Shown in pieces: positions 1 through 15,390 of a DNA stretch of 64,000 bases (positions are counted from its first letter, which is position 1; each line of letters starts with the position of its first letter). The DNA lies in assembly GCA_003342895.1 (NCBI GenBank), contig PTFA01000314.1:186001-250000 (forward strand), given 5' to 3'. Source of the stretch: Casuarius casuarius (lineage: Eukaryota; Chordata; Aves; Casuariiformes; Casuariidae). The notes under the pieces are model-generated. The model made no database searches and was not told the DNA's origin. It was given only the letters and a program-made list of their open reading frames with translations. Both the position numbers and the translations under genes were made by a program.

Positions 1-227
1 TAAACATTAAAAGTTTGACAAACAGAGAGATGAAAGCAACTCGGAAGTGCTGATCTCCTGCCACCCTGCCAACAAACAGCCATCCCCATCAGAGGCTGCT
101 TTATTTTAGTGCTCTGGTACCACTGCTGGGTATCAGCTGACTGGCATTGGTTTGGCCATGGGAGTTTGATGGGTGTTCAGACGTGCATCTCACACCTGGT
201 CTCTCACTTTCTCCCCACGCTCCCAAG

Positions 228-392
228 GTGGGCTCCGTGGTGGCTGTTGGCTGGATACGTTCCAAGAAAGCTGTCGACTGGCGTCTCTTCCGCAACATCT
301 TCCTGGCCTGGTTCGTGACTGTCCCGGTTGCTGGCTTGTTCAGTGCGGGAGTGATGGCACTGCTGATGTACGGTATTCTGCCTTATGTCTGA
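228..392 (+). CDS. SLC20A2: SLC20A2 (PiT-2) terminal coding exon, partial gene
   Basis: This is the last coding exon of the sodium-dependent phosphate transporter PiT-2, a plasma-membrane protein that imports inorganic phosphate with Na+. A pyrimidine-rich tract and AG at 226-227 precede the exon, which reads 54 codons from VGSVVAVGW to a TGA at 390-392. The tail has the family's cytosolic-loop end ([13 protein letters not shown]), a final membrane helix and the terminus [12 protein letters not shown]. That terminus fits SLC20A2; the paralogue SLC20A1 ends differently. The remaining exons lie to the left of the window. No damage is visible in this exon. Identity is from recalled family sequence, not a search. 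Confidence 0.93.
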   Translation: MGSVVAVGWIRSKKAVDWRLFRNIFLAWFVTVPVAGLFSAGVMALLMYGILPYV

Positions 393-1945
393 AGAGCCTC
401 TTTCTCCAGGAAAAGGGGAAACAGCCAAGCTACTATGAGGGGAGAAGCGTTCCTGGGAAAGAACCAGTTGGAAAGGATTCATCTTCCATATCTAACTTCT
501 TATCTACTGTACATAACAATGTGTCATATTGGTGACATGGTGATGTGGTGCCATTTCTTATATATTAAAGAAATATATATGCATATAGTAGGTAACAATA
601 CCTAAGTTATATTATCAGTGGGGTGAAAATAATTGCCTAGAATTTAATATTTAGTAAAATTTGTACATAGTGTATCATTTTGGTGGCAATTTTTTAATCT
701 TTTGAAGAAGAGTATGGATTAGGAAATGTTTCTTGTCCATTTGATATAAGAAGCGAGGTACAGGACTGCATAACACATGAATTTTTTTAAAGCTATTAAG
801 ATACTGGAACAAAATAAAATGTGCAGAAGTGCTTTTCATAAAATAACTTTGTTCATATCATATTGAACTTTGTGTATCATAGTGTAATAGTTATGGCTTT
901 GTAAATACTTACAAACAGTAACTTTTAAATGGTGCATTTCCCTTATATATTTTGGATAAGAAAGTTTAGGAAGTACCAAAGAAGCAGGGGAATAGCTTGT
1001 CAATATTATGTTGTTGTCTACACGTGTGGGCGTGTGTTGTGTTTCCCCACCTCTAATTTAAAGTTGTTTTTGCTAAACTACCACCAGCAAAGCTGGGAGA
1101 GTACTGTTCATGTCTTAATGTAACTAAAAAAAAAAAACACACAAAAAAAGAGTTAGTTCTACTTGTTCTTGTTACCTAGTAGGCATAACACTACTGTCCA
1201 CATTTGACTACAGTATACTGGCTTGATTTTGTGGTTTGAAGTCTCTCACTACTCACCTTCTACCTTCCCCTTACAAGGCTTTGCTTCTAGTTGTCCTACT
1301 ATCGGTTTCAGTGTAAGAACAGACTGTCAGTTTCCTCTTTTTTTACCCAGCATGTCACAACCACACAATCTCAGGTAAATGAGTGGGATTGTAGGGTCTA
1401 TGTCATAGCCATGTGCAAATGCTGAGGAATAACAGCAGGTAGAAAGTAGGCGCTAGTTTTGTGTGATTGACGGTATCGGTGTGGAAAGGTGAGCCGAACA
1501 CTGCGTGAACTTGAGTTACAGCGAGGATGCAAATAAATGCCTGAAGCTCGGACCGGCTCCCCCAGGCAGGTCCCATCCTACGCCCTGACCATGCAGCCCT
1601 GCGCGCTGCTGTCCACCATCACTAGGGGACGAGACTCTGGCCCTGTATGAATGGGGATTGCATGGTAACCAGCATTTAGGATGAGATTTTCCCAGCAGTT
1701 CAGGCGACCCGTGTGGGAAATGGCCAGCTACATCCCCTGCACAGCTTTGGAAAGCACATTTAGGTTAAGGTTACTGTTTCTTGGGGAGGAGGCAAGGGCA
1801 AAGGGGTGGCCAAATGAGGTTGGGAATCTATTACTGTTTAAATGCTGCTAAAATTTTGATAAACGTTCTTGGTACTCCATTGTGATTTTTCCATTGGTCA
1901 TTCATACTAAATTTATAATAAAAGGATAAACAGCCCCTATCACTG
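393..1945 (+). other. SLC20A2: SLC20A2 3' UTR
   Basis: This is AT-rich noncoding sequence directly after the stop codon. Candidate polyadenylation hexamers AATAAA occur at 813-818, 1532-1537 and 1917-1922. The last is followed by a sharp rise in GC and is the most likely distal end. A short A-rich run lies near 1126-1150. No reading frame in the stretch looks coding. Confidence 0.6.
1917..1922 (+). terminator. polyadenylation signal, probable distal SLC20A2 end
   Basis: An exact AATAAA sits about 1.5 kb after the SLC20A2 stop, at the boundary between the AT-rich 3' UTR and GC-rich intergenic DNA. Confidence 0.5.
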
Positions 1946-2833
1946 TTTGCCTCTTGGATTTTTCGAGTGTTGCTCATCCATGTCAGCCATAATGGGAAAC
2001 AGCACAGAAGCGAAGAGCTTCCCTGCTATGGGCAGCTAAACCCTGCTACTTGGCCCTCGCTACTTCTTGTTCTTCGTCTGCTTGGGTCCGGGGTTGGAGT
2101 CGGGTCGAGATGCTGAACCGGAGCTCTGTGTGGAACTAACAAAACCCCTCATTTATTTCTCCTGTGGGGCCGGCATCACTCCCGCCTGCTCTGGCAGCTC
2201 CATTTCTGCGGCGAGAGCACAAGGTCAGAGGGTGCCTGGATGCCTCCCATCTGTGCAGATGTCCCAAGTGCCCTCTGGCTCGGGCTGCTTTCTGTTAGGG
2301 ATCTGGGAAACCCCCTGCCTTTTGGAGATCCGTAAACATCGCCCTCTCCATGGCACCGCGGCTCTTGGTTTGCAAGCGCTCTGAAACCCTAGCCCGGTTA
2401 TATAAATAGTGGTAGCAACCAGGTGGGATGGGTAGCCAGCAACTGAGTGACACAACCAGCTCATGAGCGTGCGAAGACAATTTAAGACCTAGGGGTGGAC
2501 GCGGGGTCGTAAACCATTACCAAAACCGAGCAAGTGGGCAGAGGTGTGCAGATGCTCCCAGCAGAATGGTGCCACTGACTCAGCGGCCACAGGTCCCCTG
2601 GCAGGTACAGCATGGCGCTGGCAACCAGGGTGATGGGACCAAGGCTGGAGGGATTTCCCCAGCAGGGAAACGCTGCGCTCTGCACTCCCTGCCAGGTGCA
2701 GATGGGATGCACGTATCACGGGGTGGGCTTCGCCTGAAGGCGTGTTTTCCCCAGGAACGGCCCTCTCCACCTTGTCCCAGTGCCTTTCTGAGTGAGCCGA
2801 AACCCTTGCGGATGCGGTGCTCCAAAAGCTGAG
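1946..2833. other. intergenic region upstream of SULT unit A, with TATA-like element
   Basis: No convincing gene is visible. A TATAAATA element at 2401-2408 lies about 430 bp before the first coding exon of SULT unit A and could serve a noncoding first exon, as SULT1 genes usually have. No matching splice donor was established, so this is inference. Confidence 0.3.
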
Positions 2834-4198
2834 ATGGTCAGGGAGGACATTGTCCGGGAGGAGCTGGGCACCCTCCAGGGGATCCCCCTCTACAAGTGGT
2901 TCATCAAGGGCTGATAGCAAGTGCAGGTTTTCCAAGCCTGGCCCAATGACCTGCTCATCTGCACCTTCCCCAAATTGGGTGAGTGGCCACAGCAGGCACA
3001 GGGATGGGGTGGGAGGGTGGTGGGCACAGGGTGCTGGTGGCTGTGAAACCCTCCTGCCATGCTGCAGGCACCACGTGGCTCAGTGAGATCTTGGACATGA
3101 TCTATCACGATGGCGATCTGGAGAAATGCAAGCGGAATGCCGTCTTCAACGGGGTGCCCTTCCTGGAGATGAACGACCCCAATATGCCGAATGGTGGGTC
3201 TCATGTCATTGTCGTCATCCGGGGATGGGGCCGAGCTGGGGCAGCCCCACGCTGGCCTCTGGCGGCTTTCGCCCCTCTAACCCCCTCACCCCCTAGGCAT
3301 CGAGCTGCTGGCCAAGACACCTTTGCTGCACCTGGTGAAGACCCACCTCCCTGTCCAGCTGCTGCCTGTCTCCTTCTGGGACCAGGACTGCAAGGTGGGC
3401 GCTTCCACAGACCAGGACACCTCATGGGGGGATCCCCAGCCCTGCCACCCCTCTGATCCGCGTCACCTGCCCCCCAGATGATCTATGTTGCCCGCAACCC
3501 CAAGGATGTGGCCGCCTCCTCCTCCTACTTCTACCAGATGGCGAAGATGTACCCTGACCCCGGCACAATGGAGGAGTTTCTGCAGAACTCCACAGTTGGA
3601 AAAGGTGGGAGCCAAACTGGGGACAAATCCTGTCCCCTGGGACCCCCTAACCCCACAAGGTGGCCACAGGCTGGGATCCACTGGCCCAATTAAACCCCAA
3701 ATATGCCTTCCCTCCCAAGCTGCTGGCCCACAGTGGCCTACAGGTCCTGGTATGCCCACATGAAAGACTGCTGGGAGAAGAGGAAGGAGAAGCGGCTCCT
3801 CTACCTCTTCTACGAGGACATGAAGCATGTGAGGGCGGTGGGGCCAGGAAGGAAGGCTAGGGGCACCATGCCACCTTCCCCATCCACTTAGGGCCAGCTT
3901 ACCTGCCTCTCCGGGTGCCCGCCTCCACAAGACTTCTGGCGTGAGGTGCAGAAGATCGCCCAGTTCCTGGGCAAGGAGGTGGCTGAGGGCATGGCAGCAA
4001 AGATCGTCCACCACACCTCCTTCCAGGAGATGAGGAAAAACCCTGCTGACAACTACAAGACCCTGCCGAGCTGGATGACGGACCACAGCCTGTCACCCTT
4101 TCTGCAGAAAGGTGGGCGCCTGCACTGCAAGCAGACCTTCCCACAGCCCCCCCCCCCCCCCCCCCCTATCTCCCCCCTTCAACCCCCCCCCCCCCCCC

Positions 4199-4260
<62 letters not shown>

Positions 4261-4437
4261 CGTTAAATTGCCACTGCGGATCACCCTGGGGCAACGTCTG
4301 CTTGATTTTCTCACTCTCCCCCAGGGATTGCAGGGGACTGGAAAAAACACTTTACGGTGATCCAGAACAAGCGCTTCAATAAGCACTACGAGGAGCAGGT
4401 GGAGGGCTCCGACCTCTGCTTCCACATGGAGATATGA
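2834..4437 (+). pseudogene. cytosolic sulfotransferase (SULT1-type), unit A, disabled copy
   Basis: SULT enzymes transfer sulfate from PAPS to phenols, steroids or amines in the cytosol. Seven coding exons can be placed: 2834-2978, 3068-3193, 3297-3394, 3478-3604, 3734-3828, 3931-4111 and 4325-4437. Lengths of exons 2-7 (126, 98, 127, 95, 181, 113) equal those of unit B, and phases fit to a TGA at 4435-4437. Recognisable pieces include the KTHLPVQLLP catalytic strand, VARNPKD, and the G-x-x-GDWK 3'-phosphate loop. Three lesions are seen: TGA TAG in frame after WFIKG in exon 1; the loop reads PKLG where PKSG/PKAG is normal; and exon 6 is preceded by AA rather than AG. AATAAA follows at 4757. 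The other exons are open, suggesting recent decay. An alternative first exon could bypass the stops but would not restore the exon 6 acceptor. Confidence 0.82.
4147..4259 (+). repeat. poly-C tract in SULT unit A intron 6
   Basis: Almost pure C occupies this stretch, including about 60 consecutive C at 4200-4259 and shorter runs at 4147-4166 and 4183-4198. The complement is poly-G, able to form G-quadruplexes. Its length is probably unreliable in the assembly. Confidence 0.9.
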
Positions 4438-4756
4438 GGGGACGCTGGGAACACCAGCGGCATGGCATGGCATGGCCCGGGGGCTCTGTGAGCCGCTGCC
4501 GCCGCTGCTGTGTTTCATGGGCACCTCTCCATGGAGAGGAGAGTCAGGGTTTCCCCCCCACTGCAGTACTGGGGGGGGGGTTCTGCTCCAGTTTCCAGAG
4601 GTGGAGGTGGGGTTGCGTGCCCTTCCCTGTGCTGGAAATGGATCGTGAACTTCTTTGAGAGCCATCTTTGCAGGCCAAAATCTGGGTCCGGCCCCATCAT
4701 GCTGTGCGATGTCATGAAGCGTTGAGAATTGGCAGTGATTTGTTTTCCCTTCTGGC

Positions 4757-4762
4757 AATAAA
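4757..4762 (+). terminator. polyadenylation signal of SULT unit A
   Basis: AATAAA lies 320 bp after the unit A stop codon. A second AATAAA is at 4856-4861. Confidence 0.55.
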
Positions 4763-4862
4763 GTGTGATGGTGGTGGGGAGGGTGAGCTTTGATCTGCAG
4801 CTAGAGGCTGAAGCAACAAGTGGAAGGACTGGCATCACCAGCTCCCCCATCTGCCAATAAAA

Positions 4863-7620
4863 CCTCTTTGGCGGGTACGTCTTAGTAAAAGGTGTGGTTG
4901 TGCAAGCGAGTGGTGGTGGCTGTCCTGCTCTGGGCACCCGGCCCCTGCCTTTCTTATTACATTACAGCAAAGCCAAAGAACAAATACAGAGTCCTGGGTC
5001 TCCCAGCAGCATAAAACTGCATGCATTTAATATCCAAAGGCTCTGTCCTTATGCGGCTTGCAGAGATGCTCGGCCTCACCTCAAGCATGGCTCACTGCCA
5101 TGAGAAATTGCTAAGGCACTTGAGGGCACTAGGTAATGCTTGCAGGGCAAAATTTTCCTATGGAAAACATTGCTCTCAGGCCCTGACACCTTGCCTACAA
5201 AGCAAAGGGCAGTGCCAGAGGGAGCAGAGCCTCGGCAATCAGCAGAAAAAAAAAAAACCTGAAGCAGCCACGAGGTACCAGCAGCCTCCCTGTCCCCGCA
5301 CCTCCCACATGCACAGGCATTTTTATGCCCCTGGATTGCCGTGAATCTTTTTACAAAGCACAAGGTGGAGGGGGGGGGGGGGTCTGCCCCAAGGTCTCCG
5401 GACAGAGAGAAATTTTCATAGCTACTTCATGGCTGAGTGAGATCTCACAAGCACACCCCCCCCCACACACACACACCCTGACAAGCCTGCAAAGCCGAGT
5501 CCCGGACCCTGAGTGGGGGCATCGAGCTCCGGCATTATCTCTGTATTTCCCCCAAAGGGGGCTCTTCCCCAAAAGCCTGGCACAGAGTTTGTGTATGTAG
5601 CCCAGTCCTCCATGAGCTGCCAACCCTGAGTGCCTCCAGGAATGCTTGTTCCAGCAAGTTGCCTCTGTGAGCCCAGATGTTGTGTGCAAGCTGCTTGCAT
5701 GCTGCAATTATTTTTATCTGGAATTTTCCAGGTGCAGCTGTGAAAACCGGTGCTAAGTGAAGGGAGCACCCCAAATACTTGTGTTTTCCTTCAGCCCAGC
5801 ATATGCAGGAGGAGAAAAGCCACATCAGCTCCAGGAAGAAGCTGGGGACAGTCTGTGAAGTCCCCCTGCTGCTGAATACTGATGGACAGGGAGTGAGGTG
5901 AAGAAATTCCAGGAAAAAACAGACGATCTTCTGATTTCCCCTTGCCCCAAGTGGCAGAGACCCTTCAAACGAGGATCAATTTCGGGCAGGCAAATGCCCA
6001 GTTCCTGTTTTTCCTCTCCTGCCTATTTACAACTCAGCTTATTTTCACGCTGGAGGGAGATAAGGAGGCAATAATCACTGCCACCTTTAAACCCCAGTAG
6101 CACAATATCTGCTGCGGCGGCATTTCTCAGCCCTGCGGTGCCCGAACTTTGGCCCCGTGCTGGTGTGCCGGGGGTTGGCCCAAAGGCCTACCCCTGCGTC
6201 CCACTAGGAGCCCCCATGCAGAGTCCCTGCATCAGGCCAGCAGTGTGAGCCCGGGTTTTGTACCGGGGGGNNNNNNNNNNNNNNNNNNNNNNNNNNNNNN
6301 NNNNNNNNNNNNNNNNNNNNNNNNNNNNNNNNNNNNNNNNNNNNNNNNNNNNNNNNNNNNNNNNNNNNNNNNNNNGGGGGAATGCCTGAGTACTAAGCAA
6401 CTCTTCACAGGCGTGGTGCCAGGAGCTGCCGTGGCCCCCCGCCAGTTTGTCTTCCGGCTGTGCTCCTCCCTCCGTACTGCCGGGTCTGGGTTGCTCCGGC
6501 TCCCTTCCCGGAGGACGTCCCTGGGCCTCCTGCATCCCAAGGCGCCTCCCCATGCCTCCATTTTCCACAGGGAGCCGGAGAGTTGGGTGGGGGGGGGGGA
6601 TAAATCCCCTTTTCCCTGCTCAGGGCTGAGCTTTTCCCTTCTGTGCCCCGGCGAGACCACGCACACCGGACACAGGTAACAGGGATGCCCAAGCCGCGGG
6701 TGCCGCGGGGGTCCCAGCCAGCTGCCCAGCCGGGGGGATGCCAGCAGCGCGGGAAGGCGAGCTGGTTACTGATTGACTCCCCACAAAGCTGGCTCAGCAA
6801 CTCGAGCGCGGTCCCTGTCCCCAGGCAAGGTGGAAAACTGCTCCCTTTTAGCGTTTCAAGCTGAAGCTGAGCTGCCCAGCGCAGCGACTTGGCAGCCACC
6901 GTTTCAGGCAGGTTCAGCCCCCTCTCTGGGATGCCTGCCTTCCCCTTTTCCTTTCTACGTGGTATTTAAACTTGTCTAAGCAGGCTGCCTCCCTGCTGCC
7001 AGGCTTTCGTGCTACTCTACAGCACTCCCTTTGCAGGCAGTAGTTGCAAACTCCATTTTTCCAAGAGCTCAAGCAGAAATCACACTGCGCCCTTGGAGTG
7101 TGCAGCAACAGGACTTTTGGGGCTAAAACCCGACTGCCCTGCCAGCAGAGTTGCTCTGGCTATAGTGCATTTAAAGTGTACTTGAGAAAGGCATCTTGCC
7201 TGGTCTCTGCTTGTGAGGGAGGTATAATAGGTGCAGTAGAAAAGCAATATAGAGGAGCAGGGGGGGGACAAGAGGCAGAGTGCGTCAGCCGAAGTCCAAG
7301 GGCAGGTGAAGAAAAGCATGGGGTCAGGGCTGCCCACTTGTGCCACTCCCCAGTCAGGTGAGGTGCCCCAGCAGCCCAAGTTTAAGACTCCTGTAAGTTT
7401 AATTTTGCTGCCTGTAAGGGAGTGAGTCACATACAAAGCAACAGCTATTGCAGGGACCTGGCTTTTACAAAGCAGCAGCTCCCCCGTTCCCCAAAGCTTT
7501 CCCCCCGCCACCGCCGAAAGCCCAAGGGGGAGACTGATCCCTGCTCCCAGCTGCTTCCCACCACCGACCCAGCTCTGCAAGGAGCTGGCTGGCCCCCAAC
7601 ACCCCTCCTGGCCCCGTCAG
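4863..7620. other. intergenic region between SULT units A and B
   Basis: No gene is supported. The region holds a G run near 5371-5382, a C run and CA repeat near 5457-5477, and the assembly gap. A donor-like CAG/gtaac at 6675/6676 could end a noncoding first exon of unit B, but this is unproven. Confidence 0.5.
6271..6375. other. assembly gap (105 N)
   Basis: The run of N is flanked on both sides by G (six before, five after), so the missing sequence probably begins and ends in a G-rich tract that resisted sequencing. Confidence 0.99.
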
Positions 7621-7621
7621 G

Positions 7622-9166
<1,545 letters not shown>

Positions 9167-9258
9167 GGATGGTGGCTGCCACATGCCCTGCAGCCACTGC
9201 TAGACCTGGGGACTGACCCCCCAACCCTGGGGGGCTGGAGCTGGGCCTGCTGGAGGGA

Positions 9259-9264
9259 AATAAA
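9259..9264 (+). terminator. polyadenylation signal of SULT unit B
   Basis: AATAAA sits 93 bp past the unit B stop codon, in the short 3' UTR. Confidence 0.75.
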
Positions 9265-9881
9265 ATGTCTTTATTAACATCCTCAGGGGGTGCTTGGTCA
9301 TGTGCACTGTGCTGATTCCCAGTGCCCTGTTTGCATGCATGCTTGGAAAAGCTCTTGGAAGGCATCGGCTGCTCCTGGGCTGCAGATGTGCTGCCCAGAG
9401 CCCCCTTGAGGGACATGTGAATGATGCCCCGTGTCCCCTCAGTACCCTGTGACAAGGCTTTGCAGAGTTATTGCTGCCAGCACCTCTCAGGGTTGTGGAA
9501 GATTTCAGCACAAAAACACAGGCTGGAAAAACACCCCACCCGAGCCTGGGAGCCTGGTGGGAAACCCTGCTGGCCCCCTGGCCTTTCCCCTTGCTCACTC
9601 CTCCCTCCTCCTCACACAGCACAAGCAAACATTTCTTCCCTTGCCTGCTCCTGCCTCTGCCCTTCCCCTCCCTGCTAAAACTGCCATGGGCCCTGGGTGT
9701 GCACTGCCACCCTCCCTGCCTTGGGGTTGCCTGCTGGGTCACGGAGTGGCAGGGAGCCAGGGCGTAGTGGGTGCTCCCAGGCCTCCTTGGGGCCGGTGGC
9801 TGCTGCAATAACCCTGGGGACCCTCTTCCCAGCCATGAGTGGGTGCAGCGGCAGGGATTGCTCCCTCCCAGCCCCATCAGG

Positions 9882-12994
<3,113 letters not shown>

Positions 12995-13055
12995 TATCAA
13001 TATAAACAAAGCTGAGCCAGAAGTGCCTAAAGAGGAGCCAGAAGAAGTAAGACAG
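12995..13055 (+). CDS. candidate internal exon of the V-Q-T-S repeat gene
   Basis: A 61-nt stretch is bounded by TTATGTTGCAG and a GTAATT donor. It enters in phase 1 and leaves in phase 0, encoding an acidic peptide with NKAEPEVPKEEPEEVRQ. The exit phase matches the entry frame of the long exon beginning at 13867. This is inferred from splice signals and composition; further 5' exons and the start codon were not found. Confidence 0.35.
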
Positions 13056-13866
13056 GTAATTACAGACATTAGCAGAGAGACCCGAACTGCTGGTAGCTTC
13101 AGTCACATCTCCTTTCACATGGAAAAGATGCCCCATAGAAAAGGAGCTCCTGGGCTGGACATGGTTCCTCTGTGTCTGGTTGATTTGTACAAGTTACATC
13201 AGTATCATGACGCATTTCTGCAGGAATTTCCCCCCACTGTTCCTGTCAGACACAGCTCCTCCACTGACGCGAACTACTTGTTTCTATGTAATTTGTTCCG
13301 GGCACTTTCTTCCTTCCGTTGTTTCTCATATGGCTATTTGTTGCTGGCTTGGTTTAAAGTCAGGCAGTCTGCTTTATTCCTTAGACGTGTTGTGTTTGTG
13401 TGGACACACATGTAGATTTGGTTATGTTTCTGCTGCATCTCTGGTCTGTTTAGATGACACTTTAATGACACCTTTGGCCACTGTATAATATAGATATGGC
13501 TCCGGTAAAATGTAAAGGTGCATATAGCATGCTTCAAAAACCCCTTTTGCTCTCCAATATCGATAAGAACTGGGGTTTTTTTGGTTTATATCTTTTTGTC
13601 CCTTGGCTTAAAGTGATCCCTGGAGGCTGTTTGCACTTTCCTGTTTCTAGTTGAAGAGCTGCACCCATAACCAGCTAGGGGAGGCCAAAATGTAGTGCCC
13701 CAAAGGTTTTGCATAGACGTAGGCTGCTAAGCCTCTGGGAAAGAAACAAGGAGCTGGTTATAATGAGGCCGGAGGAGGTATCTCAGAAGTAATTGTGTGC
13801 TTAAAAGCACAATCTAACAAATTTGAGCAGGATGAAGCTCCCTTGTAAACATGCTTGTAAGACCAG

Positions 13867-14766
13867 GATCTTGAATTGCTTGATATGAAAGCAGAGACTA
13901 TATTCCTGTTGCTTGTTGACGCCAAGGTGCAAGCAGCATGCGTGGAAACCCTGGTGGCGGGCAGTTCCTCCCTGCTACGCGTGGATGCCCAAGTGCAAAC
14001 TTCCAGTCCCGAACGGCGGAAGATGCCTCCTGCGCTCTCACTAGCAGTGGCTCAGGTGCAAACCTCAGCACTCACAGTCACAGAAGAGGAAGGTGATCTT
14101 CCTTCATACGTGGAGACTGAGGTACAGACATCCAAGCTGACGACATCAGAAGCAGAGGATATTCTTCCTTCTCCGTCACACAGTGAGGCTTGTTTGGGCT
14201 CCTCCTGCCCGGAAACACCAGAGGCACAGGACACAGCAGCCCCCACAGAAATCATGCCCGCGCCTCCAGAGCTAACAGATGCCGAGACACAAACGTCTTA
14301 TGCTGAAATACCCCTGGGGAAGAAATGGCGCTTCTCACAATTACTGGTTGAGGCCCAGGTACAAACCTCCAGACTGGATTTTCCGGGAGCAGTGGAGGTG
14401 CTTCCATCTGCCTCCCAGACAGAGGTGCAGAAACAGTCCTCCATGCCTCAATTACCGCAGAGTGAGGTGCTTCTCTCCGCCTGCCAGACGGAGCCTCAAT
14501 GTGTCTCAGCAGAGGAAAAGCTGTCTGCGCCTTCGGTGCACGCTGAAATACGAGAAAAGGAGGAGTCACAGGCAACGTTGGCAAGGAAGCCATCTCTGGC
14601 CACCCATGCCGAGGTTGAGGTGCAAACATCACATATTGCTATACCTCCCGGGAATAAATGGCGGGCATTCCGTTTAGGTACCGATGCCCAGGTACAAACT
14701 TCGTACCCGCAACTGCCAGTGTCAAACAGCAAAACTTTGCCCCTGCAAGATACCCAGGCAGCTTAG
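13867..14766 (+). CDS. uncharacterised protein with tandem V-Q-T-S repeats, long exon
   Basis: I do not recognise this gene. About 300 codons are open to a TAG at 14764-14766. The product is a degenerate tandem repeat: the motif [D/T/E]-[AE]-x-V-Q-T-S recurs at 13987, 14050, 14116, 14281 (ETQTS), 14353, 14419 (degenerate), 14614 and 14686, spaced by 21-24 residues or multiples. Two units also share IP-x-G-x-KWR. There is no signal peptide or membrane segment; it is rich in Ser, Glu, Gln and Pro and likely disordered. V-Q-T and T-Q-T resemble the core of dynein light chain LC8 (DYNLL) binding sites, so a multivalent LC8 scaffold is possible; that is inference. The exon may begin at a weak AG (13865-13866), or translation at ATG 13885. 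A donor GTAAGT at 14793 follows the stop by 26 nt. Confidence 0.6.
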   Translation, partial: DLELLDMKAETIFLLLVDAKVQAACVETLVAGSSSLLRVDAQVQTSSPERRKMPPALSLAVAQVQTSALTVTEEEGDLPSYVETEVQTSKLTTSEAEDILPSPSHSEACLGSSCPETPEAQDTAAPTEIMPAPPELTDAETQTSYAEIPLGKKWRFSQLLVEAQVQTSRLDFPGAVEVLPSASQTEVQKQSSMPQLPQSEVLLSACQTEPQCVSAEEKLSAPSVHAEIREKEESQATLARKPSLATHAEVEVQTSHIAIPPGNKWRAFRLGTDAQVQTSYPQLPVSNSKTLPLQDTQAA

Positions 14767-15296
14767 GGCCTTGAGCATGCTGCACGCAAGAAGTAAGTAG
14801 AAAAGTTATTTCTGCTATTGTTTTCCCCTGAAAGAGCTGAGCTTTGCTTCTCTTTCTTTCTTTCTTTTTTTTTTTTTTTTACCCAGAAAGCTAGCAGGAA
14901 GATAAGGCTTATGTACAATTAATTGGTGGATTCAGTCAAAATTTAGCAGGAAACTCAATTTAGCATTAATTCCCCAATGGGGCTTATATATGAATAAATC
15001 ACTGCTTATGCATACTTTGCAACAGAAGAATAAATTAGTGCTTGGCCTTGGGAGCAGAGGGAGCTTGCTCCCCAGCTCTGTGCTCCCAGCCACTCGGGGG
15101 GAGCCCTGTCCCAAGACAGCCTAGTCCTTGCCGACTCCTCCATGGGCTGATTCAATGGCCAGGCCCAGCAGCAAACTAACCTGCTAAAATAAGCAGTTGG
15201 TGAGTCTAACTGGTGTGGCAAAAGGCCTGCCCTTGGGAAGGGACGCGAACCTTGCCCTGCAGCCTTTCTCATTTTGACTTTTTGTTTCCCTTGCAG

Positions 15297-15390
15297 AGTG
15301 GTAAAAGCCCCCATGTGAACTACCCCACTGCCTGTGTCAAAGTGTCCCCGCAGCATCAGAATGGCAATAAAAAGAATCCATAAGATCTTA
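15297..15390 (+). other. probable 3' UTR exon of the V-Q-T-S repeat gene
   Basis: A strong acceptor (TTTCCCTTGCAG ending at 15296) is followed by a short exon with AATAAA at 15366-15371. Paired with the donor at 14793, it gives a 504-bp intron, with the stop codon close enough to the last junction to avoid nonsense-mediated decay. Confidence 0.45.

Noticed and set aside
2912..2917. TGA in SULT unit A read as selenocysteine
   Set aside because: It is immediately followed by a TAG stop, and SULT enzymes are not selenoproteins; a disabled copy explains it better.
4093..4758. Long - strand frame with a poly-Gly stretch
   Set aside because: It is the complement of the poly-C tract and SULT exons; the glycine run is a homopolymer artefact.
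6149..6679. Open frames running through the N gap
   Set aside because: Unknown bases produce no stops, so their openness means nothing.
13023..13415. Continuous 130-codon frame starting at 13023
   Set aside because: Only the part up to the GTAATT donor at 13055 looks coding; the remainder reads through intron-like sequence.
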